Source: Siphonodentalium dalli (Eukaryota; Mollusca; Scaphopoda; Gadilida; Siphonodentaliidae). From it: a stretch of DNA of 64,000 nucleotides. Position numbers and translations under genes: made by a program. The stretch spans positions 97,783,343-97,847,342 of the forward strand of contig CP136065.1 of NCBI GenBank assembly GCA_032622095.1, read 5' to 3'. Position 1 is the stretch's first letter. Every line of letters starts with the position of its first letter. Of this stretch, positions 12,401 through 27,400 are shown piece after piece. The notes beneath the pieces were generated by a model. It made no database searches, was not told the DNA's origin, and saw nothing but the letters and a program-made list of their open reading frames with translations.

Positions 12401-15400
12401 CTCTAGATTTTTCAATATTGCTGAAATAAATTTGTATTAAAATTTACTTGCAACAGAACTTATGCTGAAAACATTGCTCTCCAATTTATCATTTTAATAC
12501 TCAGAAACCTTTTAATAAAAATTATTGTGAGCCATGAATACATCTTTAATTTGATGAATGTTTCATGGTTGGCCATGATCTACTTTTTCATGTACATTCA
12601 AACATTTTAAAATTTTAGCATAGAGGAATACAAATATATGTGAGTTGATTCATGAAATTCTAACTCTTCTTTTCTTATCAGATAGAGTCTGCAAACATGC
12701 ATGTCCCTTTCAACTCTTACCATCTGCATGACATTTCTGACTTTAGCTCGTTCACTTATTCATCCCTGGCCATGTGGTCCTGCTAATTTGCTATGATGTT
12801 GGTGGGGCAAATGATGCTGTTAATAAAAATTACCAACAGTTTTCTCAAATTATCATTTGATTTTGGCTAATCTGAGCAATTCAAGGAAAAGCCAGTGTTT
12901 GCATGAAACATTCAAGAACATATATATTCTAATATTCTACATATAGAGACATGTTGATTGTGGTCACTTTGCTACAACCAACGCAGACATTATTGACATA
13001 TACTAAAATAGATGTTCTTAAATGGTTTAAAGAAATAATGGCTTTTCTTAGTTCAGATACGCATTAGCCCAAAGACCTCTGAAATAACAATTTATGAAAG
13101 ATATCACTACATTTTCTTAAAAACATCATTTTGTCCCACCAACATCATAGCTAAGTTAGCAGGACCCACCAGCATGATAGCAAATTAGCAGGAGCGACCA
13201 ATATCATAGCAAATTAGCAGGACCCCTTGGCCAGCAATTATCTGGGAAGGGGTCAACTGACTAATAAATGAGCCATACAATTGGCCAATGTGTTCTTATA
13301 GGTATTAATCAATTTTTCACCAAGTTTTTCTTCCATTGAGTTTGCTTGTAGTTTCAGACAGGATATTCAGCTCTCGAAATTACGAAAAATGTCCCGCTTC
13401 AAATTTAATGATGTGGCATGTTTAAAGATTCCAAATGTTGCCACGGTGTTTCCCACAGCATTGCTTATTGCCGTGGCCAATATCGAGGACCGGATAGTTA
13501 TATGAAAAAATAGCTCATAGTTTTATATATATAAAATCCTGCAGGTTGGGAAAACAGTGAGAATCAACTATCTTGTTGCATGTTCATGCCAGATTGCAAT
13601 ACATTACATTAGCTAACGAAAAGCTGACACTCCAACATGGTTTTGAGCCATATGGTTTTGCTCAGACTTCGTTATTATCCCCAGCAAACGAAGATATGCT
13701 CATTAACAACCACGGGGAATGGATATCCACATGAAAGGAGTCTCGAGCTTCTCGTTTTTTCATTTTTTGCAGAGTTATGGCCCTTAGAGTGAAAAATGCA
13801 TCTGTGCAACTATTGATCTATGATATCATAGCTCATGTTTGAATTATCTTTAGTAATGTCCTCATGAGACAGCATGGTGGGAGTAATATCTATGTTATCA
13901 TAGCTCATGTTTGAATTATCTTTAGTAATGTACTCATGAGGCAGCATGGTGGGAGTAATATCTACATGCAGCAGGTTTTCTCCATTCATTTTAAGTTATG
14001 GCCATCAGAAAATTAATAAAACTTAGCAACAAGTCACCATTGCAGGGGATACAGGTTGCACTTATTTTATCATGCGCAACAAAACCAAATTTACATTTGT
14101 CGATATTGATGAGTCAGCAATAATGTCATATGAGAACACATGTCTTGTTAATATAACAATTACATGATTTTCAAGGGCGTTACGGTTTATTAAATAATAT
14201 GTTGTGGCAACACTTGATTGGTTAAATCGTGTGCCATCAATAACACATTTAACATAGATCTAATGATGGTTGGTGATGGATAAAATTATGCAGATACATG
14301 TAATTTGATAAGATACTGTACAAGTTGCAAATTTGGTTCCAATTTGCTAATTCCTACTCATGAACATAAATTGAATATCTCATCAAATTATATGGGCATT
14401 ACTGTAATTAACATTTTAGAATTGTAAAATGTTTTAAAATTCAAATTTTTTTCTGATTATCTACTTGATTTGCAACCTATTTGCTAAGTTGTTATCTCAT
14501 ATTATGATAAGCTTTCACTTATCATCTTCCAACTATTCTTTTTTATCAGGTTTATTAGATCAAGTATTTATTATGTATTAAAATTGATGGGTTGCTTCCA
14601 AAACTTTGCATTTAGCTTGCCCTGCATATAGAAACTTCAATTTTTTTCACAGAAAATGATTTTGATAATGGGTTTGTTACAGGTGCATTTAAAAACATTT
14701 CGTTCAATTTCCTCTGATTCTGTAAGTATTGGGCATATTAACTGGGTCTGGCTATGATTTAGTTTATTAAAGGGACAAGCCTGATTTGTGTGTCTGAAAT
14801 GGTCTAAATTATTAACCTCTTCACTGCTGGGTGACGTTGTATTCAGTACAGACTGTACATACAATGTGAGATTTTACGTCCATACTCTAATCGAATGATT
14901 ACCAGCCAAGAGGTTAATATACATTTTTTGAAAGCTTATTAGGAATGGATTATTATGACCAAGTCTCTGATTGGAAGGCAATTGCTCCATGGTAGAAAGA
15001 ATAACTTACTTATGAGTAAAATGATATTCCTCTTTAAAGTAACCGTAATCAGCCCTCATAATTCAGATTTTTTGGCTTCGGCAATCTGCCATGGCAACCA
15101 TTGTTTTTAGGCCAATTGCCTTCAGCAAATAGCTTCAGCAAATGCTGATTGCCGTAGCCAATTACTACGGCTGCATATCTTAATTAAATTTGTTTCACAG
15201 AATATATAAAATTGTTGCACTCACATGTGCTGACGTTCTAGTTTGGATTAAGTGTTTTTAGCTCACCTGAGACAAAGTCTCCGGTGGAGCTATAGTCATC
15301 ACTCCTCGTCCGTCGTCCGTCCATCGTGCCGTCCATCCGTCCGTCCGTCAACAATTTTTTAAACATCTTCTCCTCTGAAACCATCATACCGAATTGGTTC

Positions 15401-18400
15401 ATATTTGGTGTGGATGTTCCCTAGGTGACTCTCATTCAGATTTGTTCAAATGAGGTCACTGGGTCAAATAGTTGCGAAACCAGGGCCATAACTCTATTCC
15501 TCCATAGTAATTCTTACAATGACTTCTTGTCCAGAACCATTGCGCCGATTTAGCTAATATTTGGTACGGAGGGACCTTGGGTGACTGGGGTTCAGATTTG
15601 TTCAAATGGGGTCACTGGGTCAAATAGGGGCAGAGCCAGGGACATAACTCTAAAAACAAATAAAATTTTTGCATTTTTACCTTTGATTTTTTTTTAGACA
15701 CATCACAGCTACCCAACCCCACCCTCCCCACCCACCTCCTGTCCCTGCCTGCCACACCACACTGTATCATACCATATTATCTCTTCCTTGTTCACCCCAT
15801 TAAAATCCTTGTTTTTATCACAGCTGTAGGAGTATCACAAAGCTGTGTGTGCAGTCGTTAAAACCTAATTATCTATATGTCAACACATACTTGTCCTCAA
15901 TACATACTGGTAGCTGATGGTTTCATGAATGGAATATAATTCTCAGAGAATGCACTGGCTTTCAAGGTCATGGGAATTTTGTTAAGTTAATGTAGTCAGG
16001 CATTCAAATAAATGTTGTATGTCATATTCTCACAGGGATGTCCCTACAGTGTTGGGGGGGGGGGGTGACTGACAGATTTGTTCAATGAAATGTAATTTTG
16101 AAGCTCACCTGAGACGAAGCTATAGTCATCACTTCTCATCTTTCACCTGTTCATCTGTCTGACCGTCCATTCATCTGTCAACAATTTTTTTAACATCTCT
16201 CTAGATCATAAGACTTAATGGGTTCATATTTGGTGTGGATGTTCCCTAGGTGACTCACATTCAGATTTGTTCAAATGAGGTCACTCTGTCAAATGGTTGT
16301 GAAGCCAGGGCCATAACTATTGCCCTCCATAGTAATTCTTAAAAAACGACTTCTTGTGTACCATCAGGTTGAATGGGTTCATATTTGGTATGAAGGGTCC
16401 TTTGGTGACTGTAGTTCAGATTTGTTCAAATGGGGTCACCTGTCAAATAGGGGCCAAGCAAAGGACAGTTTTCCTCTTAATATGCTTCCTTCACACGGAC
16501 CATCAGGTTTATTTTACTGATATTTAGTATGAAGGGTTCTTTGGTGTCTGGGATTCAAATTTATTCAGATGGGGTCACCAGGTTAAATAGGGTGGGACCA
16601 GGGACATAACTGTATGTCTGTATAGTAATACTTAAAATGTCTTCTCAAGAGAGGTTGGACCATATAGTATGGAGGATCCTTTAGTGACTGAGATTCAGAT
16701 CTGTTAACATGAGGTCAACCTGTTAAGAAATGACGGGGCTATGGGGACTTAAGACTTTTGTGTCTAATAAAACATTAAAATACAAAATTCATTAAAACAT
16801 CTACCTTGGAACTACAGCTATGCTCTCAGTAAGCGACCTGTTTAACGAGGTTATGGGCCGGTACCTACCGCGGTGTTACCACCAACATACCGCGGTTATC
16901 ATTCTGTACCGCGACGGAGGGCGGTTGACCCGCGGTACTGGTACGGTATTCTTACCGTTGATTACCGCATGTCACCGCGTTATTGGTGTTCGTTACCGCC
17001 GTACATCGCGGTATTTTTTTCGTAACCGCGTTCAAATTACCGCTAACGGCCCTCCACCGCGGAGAGAACGCTACTGAAACAAGGTGTCACACGGTAGGTA
17101 AATGTTTATGAACTTTTGTTTTGAATGAATACAGTAAGCTGCACGTAATTATATATGCGTAATGAATATAAATTAATAATAATGCAATCGGATTACATAT
17201 GAACACATGTCAGGTTTACATGTAACAAATTACAAATGTACACGTTTAATCACGTCGGCGGTTTTTGAACTCAACTATAGTTGCTTACGGCGACTGGATT
17301 ACGCAACACACCGTGGAGTAATAGTTTTGTTGTTAGCATGCAACTATCTTACATATCGTCAAATGATTTACACACCCGATTCCTATATCGGTTTCCACTC
17401 ATGCGGAATTTGTTGGGTTTTTTTTTTGTGTTTCCGAAATCTAAATTTCTCATAAAATGGGAAAAGTAAATCCTCCAATTCTCTGAATTTGGTCGAAACC
17501 AGCGGGGACGGTGCATTAGTAACACTTGAGTCCGATTTTAGTCTTAGAGGCCAGGGTGGCAATCATTGCAGAAATATTGAAATCTATAGTTTTGTTCATA
17601 ACCCAAACACAATCGGCGCGTAAATAGTATATTATCGCCAAGATGTATGATTGTACGCATGCGTGAAACAGTAAAGCAATTTACAAACATTTGCGGCTGA
17701 ATATTTCTTGTCGGTGGGAATAAAATGTATAACTTAGAAAGCGTGGCACATGTCATGTCAAAGTAAAGTTGTTATCACCAATGTGCGCGACAAAAGACAC
17801 ACGCAAAACACCCAACATTGAAAGACACAACGTTGTCAAATCAGTCTGCTTTTGTTACGTGAACATTCATTCAGCTATCGAGTGCGTGTCGGGCGGCATC
17901 GTTTGATGTGAAATTGCAACTTTTGGCGAGGGTGTGCACTTGTAGTTCTCGGTGGGTCGCAGTATAAATTATAGCACATACCGGTATTCCTATCTAATCG
18001 TTATTCGGAAAAAAACATGCATGGTGTTGGAAATTGAACTCTAAATACGTTTGTTTGGTTATATACAGTATTACAGAGGTTAACATTATAACATAATTAT
18101 TTCAAGTGATCGAATCCGGTGTGTTTTAGTCCTTGTTAGTTTATTCCCGATACGGTAGCAATAAAGAGCGTTTGTCTCACTTTTGTGCGACAAATATTTA
18201 TAAATAGCTATTACGTGCACAACAATTTAAAGATCGAATGAGACTTGTCTGTTTTTAAAGCCACGTGGTGCTTCGCACATAATATTATTCGCAATACCAA
18301 AATAGATCGATAAATATCTGAACTACCTTCTGCGAGCATTATGTAAGCCAAGCGGACGCATTTGAAGTAATGGACATACAAGTGTCCAAAACACAAAACA

Positions 18401-21400
18401 GCCATTCGCGCGTCATGTGTGTAGTTTTACTATATAATAGCACCATCAACAAAACACATATTTATTTCACCCATTGAGCCCAGTTATAAAAAGACATGAC
18501 GACATCTTAATTTAAGTTCCCCGTGACCCATATTAACAAAGTCTGCCAGCTGCAGTATGACATAATCAGTGACACGTGCTTTTGCGCAGAATGTGTTTTT
18601 TTCCTGGATATACAGGAGTTCCGTTTTGTGTCTTTTATACTAAGACAATAATTCCCGTCATACGAACAAATGGTGTTTGTGATTTGCAGTTAATGAATGT
18701 CAATAAAGTTAATAACGACTGGGGACTATTTAAATAGTGGTCGTTATCATTCAATTTAGGGATCACGTACATCTGAACATTGATATAAACTGTAGATACC
18801 GGATTTATCGAGCTGTCTAAAATGGCCGAAATCATTTGTTCCCTTCCCGATAACCAACACTGATTACAAACAGTGTCATTTATGGGAATTGTAGGCGATA
18901 AAACGAGACTAGAAATGTTGTTGTAATTTTTTAATATTCTCATTAATTGAAAAATGACTTTCTCAAAGTAATTTATACTTACCTTTACTTAATCTGGAAG
19001 CCCGTTATAATGGGCATATTTCCCGATATTCGGCTTTCATCTGTTTCAATATTTTAATAATACACTTTACGGTACACAAGCATCGACGGAGATCGTGAGA
19101 ACGGCCGTCCTATTTTGGAAGATTAACGGTCAGCCATCGAATCCCATCATTAACCGCGTTCTAAAAACGGTACCGCTTGGCGGTAATGTCACCGCGTTTG
19201 TGCGGTGCATTACCGCATGGCACCGCGGTACCAACATCCGTTACCGTTTGAAGTGCGGTGGTACCGCGGTACCCGCGTGGTAGTTCAACCGCGAATCGGC
19301 GGTATGTCGCGGTATTGCACCGCGGTATGAACGCATGTACACCTCGTTAAAACAGGTCGCTTACTTTGAGCATAGCTGTACCTGACTGATTAATCTGACA
19401 TACATATAGTGTTTTTGGGTCCATGGATAATTGGGCTTTAAACATGTCTAAATGGTTTTATAAAAAGCACTTGTGAGATTGGAAATTTCCAACAATTGAG
19501 AAAGTTTGAGATGTCGGTTGTGAAATTCCAACCTAAGACTTGGGAGTCTGGAGCCCGGTCGAGAGCGGACTTGTTGAGCTGGAAGAGGGGGTGATCACTA
19601 GTGTACAGTAGGTAATTTCAAGGTAGATTTGGTAATTTCAAGGTAGATTTGGTAATTTCAAGGTAGATATTCACTGATCTACATTCATGAAGCCTCTCTA
19701 GCCACATATCCTGTTTTGATCTACTTCTTTTAAAGTGATTATGAAAAGTTCTGACTGTTGTGGTTCCAATGTCCCAGTCTTATCAGTCTTTGCAGTCTGG
19801 TGAGCGACCCCACAGTCTTTGACTGTCTTGTTATTTTTCTAACTGCATATTGGTTTAATTATGGTAGAAGTTTGTAGAAATATATTTCTTAGAATTGCTC
19901 TTCTAATTTTCAGTACTATCTCAGAATATATTTTTTAAGAATATGTAAAATACAGTACAGATTAGGAAAAATAAAAGCATCACCAGTATTTACACCACTG
20001 TCTGCTCTCTCAATTATTGCTGGATGTTTTTTCCATCTTCCATGTTCTATCCGCAATATGTAGCTATTCACTTAGAGACATAACATTGAAGTTTAATCCA
20101 AATAAGCTTCTCAATAATGTATGATATTAATGTTGGTTGATTTCCCAAACTGGGCTTACCTTTTTTTATTGACATTCAAATAGTTATAGTTTAGCAATTT
20201 TTTGTTTACTAACTGTTATATTCATTTACGTTAAATATTAAATGTACACATAATGATCCTGACTTCAAATTTTTAGGATATTTTTGTTAGATATCAGAGA
20301 TAAAAGCATTCAAAATCAATTCCAAAAATGTAGTCCTTTCTTGCGAGAAGAAAAATAAATAAAGTGGACTTTTTAGATGTCTTTTGAAGCCTTTTGTTGT
20401 GACCAGTGGGGGGGGGGGGGGGGGGGGGGGGTCATCTGAATAGTATTCAACTTTGCAAATGTTCATATTTTGCATATCAGTTGCACATTTCAGAGTGAAA
20501 ATAGTTTGTTCTGGTAGCTTTTTATCAGGAGCCAAAGATAATGGCTGTCCTGTGTGCAACAATGTCCGTACATTAACCCTTTCATACAGGGCTCAAAATG
20601 TACACTGTTTCTGGGTGACAAGTAGATTATTGTGATACCTGTCACCTACGGCAAATGAGCCTAATCTACCGGCTTCTGTTAGAATGTAGAACAATAGATC
20701 TTCTTATGTCAGTTTGAGACATCTGTGAGTCAGAACTTGATATTTCCAGATCAATATGCTGTTAATTTATCTATACAGATGCCCACCTACATCCCTAAAA
20801 TTATATTTATGAGAAAGAACTATTGTAGTGAAAAAAATTTAATGCCATGTTTTGCTAGATAAATATATGATTGAATACCAGTATTTCAAAAATCACAATA
20901 GAGTATTACTGGTTGTAGTATTAAATATTAGAAAATTCTGATATAGAATATAACATCTGATCTGTATACTACTCAAATACATGTTATCTCACATAATAGG
21001 GTAACACCGTATACACAGGGAAAATTATCAGGCGACAGATAGAAAATAATTATACCTGTTGCCTGTGACAAGCAGAAACTTAAGAACATTTCAAGCCCTG
21101 CTTTCATAATGGGAGCTGCACTGGTGCAGCATTAAATATCATGTGCCAGTGCATTCTGTTATAGGGAGCCTCACATATATAAGAGAATGCATTGGTTTAC
21201 AAGGTGAAGGAAAATATTGTTAAGCCAATGTATTCTCTTCAAATGCAAGAGACTCGCATATATAAGAGAATGCATTGGCACAGGGTTTTCGCAAAGGCTC
21301 CAGTCATGGAAGGGTTGAAGAACCCAACCATGGCAAAGAACTCGCAGGTAAAATTGCAAAATGACTTTTTCAAATTCAAGTCATCAAAGTCACAAGATCA

Positions 21401-24400
21401 CAATGGACATAAGGCAGTAGTATGAGCCATTACTATGCTATACCGGGCATTGAGCCGGATAAACTCACTCACTCACATTGAAAAGAAAATTGATTATCAT
21501 TTCTCTGAATGTGATTGGATTTTGTGTTGTTATGCACATCTGCTCAACCTCTCATCGTACAGTCACTCTTCTTTTTAGATTTTTTTGTCATACATGTATG
21601 TCTTATGTATATATATCACAACTAGTATATTATATATTGCTGGCATAGCTTGCTAAATAAGGTTATGGTGAAGCTTTATCTATTGGATTTGGCAGGTATA
21701 TTTTCAAGTCAAGGCGTTGTGTTTTCTAAAACTGCACTACAAATGTGGTTGGAGATGTATAGTAGGCCAACCAAAAAGACGACTTAGGACATATCTTCTC
21801 TCTAAATTGTAACTTCTCTCATATACCAGAATGTATATGTCCAAACAGAATATTTAAATTGTATTTCCTGATTATATAGAGGATCTCACATGAGTTTCTA
21901 TTTTATACGGAATTTATCAACCGAGTTCACTAAATTTGATTTGAGCCGAGGTTTACCGAGGCTCAAATAGAATTTAGAGGACGAGGTTGATAAATTACGT
22001 ATAAAATAGGACGAGTGTGAGATACCTTTTATCACATGATCAAATAAACCCGAAGCAACGCGAAATATTCATCGAAAACAACAATCATAAACTACAGCGA
22101 TCGCAAGTTATTTGAAGAACGCCGTGACGTCATCGCACGCGCTGATATTAAACGTGTCTATTACCGATAATTATGAAACTGCTTTTATGGCCAAATTATG
22201 TGATAAAAAGGTGTATTGACTCAAAATAATTGTTTTATAAATGGACTCTTGTACAGCAAAATAATTATTGGATCATAGAAGGGTGATTTTGGGATGTAAA
22301 TTGAGCATCAGATATTATGGTTTCTCCCTGATAACAGTCCAATTCTCCCTAATAAGAAAATAGGGAGAAGAGTCTTCTCTGGGCTGGTCCCTGAGTTGAA
22401 ATCTACGTTGTGAAAGCAGGTAGTTTAAGCACCAAAGTACATGTATCCGTTTGGAACACTGTAATAAGCACATTATATACTTTGAAGATGATCTATCTCT
22501 TCCTGTAACAAGTTTTATATAGTTTCCTGGATATAAAATAGTAAATATGAATCGAAGACCCCAGTCTGGAAACACTTCAATTGATTTATTTAGAATTTTC
22601 TGAATATTCATACAATAAATTTGGGAAAATTTACAGTTCGAGTTTGTTCGGACCGTACCACGCAGCATAACTCTATCTAAAATTCTAAAAATAGTAACAA
22701 AAAAAGTCCCTCTTGATCATCGCAATATATAAGAAAGTATCGATATAAAATAAATATTAATTGATAGAACCATTTCCAGACAGGTGTCTTCAACTCATAT
22801 CCAATATTTTATCCCCTGGTAACTACAGGTAAAACATGTTTAGGACAAGAAAGACCATCTTTATAGCAGCATCTGTTATACGAGGATATGCGAAAGCAAC
22901 ATTTATCACATAAATTTATGGTTTACATTAGGGTATATATTGGTACAAGGGTTCTATTAGTATATTGTAAGACTATTGATTGTTAGCTCTTTAATCCTCA
23001 ATGAAACTTCTGCAACTGATATCATTTTATCATCATATGCAGCATTATAGATCCTGTGCCAGTGCATTCTCTTATATATGCGAGTCTCCCATAGGAAGCT
23101 TCATATATATAAAAGAATGCACTAGCTTACAAGGTCAAGGTAAATATTTTTAGGCCAATGCATTCTCTTATATATCCGAGGCTCCCTATTGGCACAGGGC
23201 TTCAGCAAAATTCAAGAATCTCCAGTCATGGAAGGGTTTATTAACGAATCTCAATGTTTGGCAGATGTAAATATATTGTCTATTTGTTGAGAAAATATAA
23301 ATATAACTTAGCGAGTTTACCTGTATAATTAATGTTTCATCTGCCACATCTCTTGTAATATTAGACTTTCAAGAAAACTGAGCACTTTTTTTTATAATTA
23401 TATATACAAATATATATTATATTATTTATATTTTAGTGCTTCTAGAAAGTTCTGCATATTTTCTAGGATAAGTCACATGTATAGAATATTTTTCAGTGGA
23501 ACAAAGCCAACAGTGATGTAAAATTAGATTTTATAACAACGTCTTCCCCTCGCCCTGAATTCATTTGTTTTATATGTCTGTCCGTCCATGAAAATTTTAG
23601 TTTTCGGATGATCACTTTAGTATTTGTTTTTTGATGTGGTTTGTGGTTTAATCACAAGAAAACACAGGTCAAGTTCAAATATTGGGTTGGTCCGACAAAT
23701 TTTGCCTGAATTATAGCCCTTGTTGGACATAGAATATACCACATTTCTGTTTCTGGATGATAACTTTAATATCTCTGTTTCGATTGATAACAAAACTAGG
23801 TATGTGGTTTAGTCCTAAGAAAACAGATCAAGTTTGATGGGGTCATTGCAACAAATTTTGTCTGAGTTATAGCCCTTGTTGGAATACGCAAGGTTGATTT
23901 TGGATTCGGTATTGGCCCAAACACTTCAAATTACAGTTTTCACACGCCTGTTTTTCAAAAATGGGACATATTATGTTATTGGTCCGTCCATCGGGTATTT
24001 GTTAGTCTGTCGCTTTTTCCGTTTCCGAATGATAACTTTAGTATAAAGTCTGAAATTTGGTGTACAATTATTTGTAAATATGGAACAGCCAGAACACTGT
24101 ACTTCTAGGAACAAGCGTGTAATAAAGGGTTAAACTTGTTTCTTACAGATTGATGATCGTGATGACGAATTGAACCTCAGCCCTGTGAAGCGACAAGAGC
24201 CAACGACTGAATTCTTTCAGTGGAGCAGTCGACTATTCCTGCGACCAGCCGAGCAGGACGATGAAGAAGACAGTGAGAGTGCTGCGTATCATAGTCAACA
24301 GTACCGTTACTACAGGAATGCCAAGGTCAGGAATGAAGCCAAAGGGGAGCAGAGAAGAGCTGGTTAGTAGCTTAATGCTATTCTGAGCAGTCATTAATTT

Positions 24401-27400
24401 TGATCTGCTATATGGGTAAATAGATAATTTTTAGTCGAGTTTTTCAAAAACTCGACTTATGGTTTGACGAGGGACGGTTGGCGGGCGGGCGGACCTAAAG
24501 AATGCCTTATAACTTTGACATTTGTGAACGGATTCAAAACAAAAATTGGTATGGCAGTTGCTCCCAATGACTGTTTACTGCCTGTAGAAAATGGGTCATG
24601 TCCGAACTTTTTTACAAGAGTTATCCATCTCAGATGGTTTTTAGTTCAGTTTTTTTTTCACCGATAGCGCGATAACTCACGCAAATATTAACCAATTTCA
24701 ACAATATTTGGTATATGAGACTCTTGCAACAATATCTCGGACGAGTTCCAAAACCAGGTTTGTCCGAAATTTTTTTCCGGAGTTATGGGTCTTAGTTTGT
24801 CACCGTTAGCGCGATAACTCGATGAAATATTAACCGATTTCAACAATATTTGGTATATGAGTCTCCTGCAACAATATCTCAGACGAGTTGTGCACCTTAT
24901 TGGCAGAAGTATGGTTCGACTTCCAAAAAACTCGACAAAAGCATCTTAGATGTGTACCCCTTTGTTTTGGTGATGCACTGATAATAACCGGTTTTTCATC
25001 AAACTTAAATCACAATAAAGGTAGTTATAGTATCAATGGTAGTCACAGACATGGATTTAACTTATCTGACTCTAGGGTGTGGAATAAATACAAAACACAA
25101 CTTGCATCATAATCTGGAATCTTTTACCGAACTTGTGGCAGATGACGTGTAGTCATATTTCACCCAAGCTCCGTTTTTTGTGAAACTCATTTGATAAAGA
25201 TTGTTGATTAAGATGCGTGTTCTGTTCTGTCTAATTATTTATTTTAAATGGTAAATGTAACCATATATAGGGTTACTGTGTGTCAATCCTGGAATAGCCT
25301 TGAATCTGTCCATTGTGAAGGTCTGGAAAATGCTCAAATTGCCATGTTGGGCCACGATTTCAGCATTATTTGCATTGATCAGTGAATGTGTTATTTATAT
25401 TCTCATGCATGTTTTCTACTGTAGTAACTATGTTAATTATGTTAATCACTTCATGTTATAACTCATTAGATGTAAAAGGTACTTTATTTTATATCATTGA
25501 CCTTGGCAACAGCTGATATCCTAAGCTGATGAAGACAATGATTAGCCAAATAATTAAATCACTTAAAATAGTGTATCTCTTCCTATCAAATTTTATATAG
25601 TTTCCAGGGTATAAGATAATAAATATGAATCGAAGACACCTGTCCAGAAATGCTTCTATCAATTAATATTGATTTTATTTTGATTTGTTTTCTGGTATAA
25701 TACATACAACACTGTTGCGGCAGTTTACAAGCTATGGTATTTTGCTCAGCTATGTCAGGAATAAACCACTTTATTATGCCTTTATAGACACATAATATAC
25801 CCAATCTTCAGTTGTGTATGTGCTTTATTCATAGAAAAAGGTATTTGTTGTATTGAAATTGGGTTCTATAGAATACTAGGGGATTGCCCATCACAATGAC
25901 GGGTGACAAACATGACATGCAGAAAAATATCGTCACCGCTGATAATGATATAAAAAAAGCCAGTAAGTGGAGTTTGTCCGGAATTTGGCTTTGGTGTTTT
26001 GTAATGACTAACGATGCTGAAAACATATTTGTCTTCGAAGAAACGCATTATATCAGTCAAAATATCGTCTTGATAACCTTTGGGAATCATGTTATATCTG
26101 AGGTTGTCTTGTACCGATTGGCCTGAAATTTTTTGTGTCGTATTCTAAAATGTGTGGTGGGACATGATCAAAATTTTGGCGCAATTGGACATGAGGTGAT
26201 ATATATTTAGACGCGTGACAGAGTTGCAAATAGACACACACACAGACAAACACTTGGCTTTTATATAAGTAGATATGGCCCGGAAGAGATACAACATATT
26301 TAAAAATAATCTATTCTTGTTTCAGGTTTTAATCGTCTCGATGATGAAATCTTCGTCAACAAGAATTCTGGTATTCCCACCAACATTATATTCCATCCAT
26401 ATGAATCATTTTTCGCTGTGTCAGATCGAGAGGGGATGGTCAGGTTAGTTATCACACACTCACCAAGATTCCTTCTACATGCAGTTGGTATTCTAATAGT
26501 GTTTTAAGAATTGTGCACAGGAAGGCAGATTTACATTAACTCTGTTGACCCATTCATGACTGGAGCTCCCACAAATTTTGCGAAAACCTTTGCCAATGCA
26601 TTCTTTTATATATGTGGGATAGCGTCACTAAATTCACCCTCTGGGGACCTCATTCTGCCAATGACAGACACACTATTTCAAGGCTTGCAAACAAATATAA
26701 AATATCTTGGCTTAACCTCTTCGTTGCTATGAAGTCAGTAACTATTATGGACATAAAAGTGCCAGCAGTAGGCCATTATACATAACTGGAACTCAGAGAT
26801 TGGTGGATCAGAATAACTGTATCTCGAAGTTTCAAACAGTGTATTATGTTCCACGATTGTGAACGATAATAGCCTTTCAACTGAGTCAGTTTTATGGTTC
26901 TTGTGATATTACTGGAAAATGGCAGTAACGTCAACAGCCCAGCACATGACATCATAATGTCATTTTTCAGCGAAGAGGTTAAGATTAGTCAAAGTTTCCT
27001 TAGATGTAAGGCTGCCAAGGCAGCTAGTGAAATCGGTAGGGATAGCTACTGCATGATTTTTCGTCACACATTGTTTATGTTTACCTCACGACGGTCACTT
27101 CACAAGGTCAAAATGAGTTTGCATTCTTTTGAAATTATGTAAACATTGTGATAACATATATTTTTCATATTAAATTATCGCTTTCAATTGACAACTCGTG
27201 TGGCGTTCAAAACAAATATCATGTCTTCTAAGGAATAAACCGATCTACTGTGAAATTGTGACATTTTATCACATTTATTTGTTATTTTAGAGCACTTAAG
27301 CCCTGCTATAGAAAGGTATAGGCAGGATGCTTCGATGTAAAGCAGTTTCTATCCCTACCGATTTCACCAGCTGCTTTACATCGATGGAAACTTGAACTAG

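Larger units (their letters stand above)
11620..24148 (+). other. RPTOR intron 4, 12.5 kb, repeat-laden
   Basis: This intron separates the linker from the acidic spacer exon. It carries the TAGCTCACCTGAG repeats, the 2.57-kb ACCGCGG-rich element, three TTAA-type or foldback elements and several simple repeats, each listed separately. Outside them (11620-12750, 13250-13820, 13970-14800, 14920-15250, 19670-20400 and 21430-21880) I see only AT-rich DNA with no recognisable coding or RNA gene. Confidence 0.85.
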
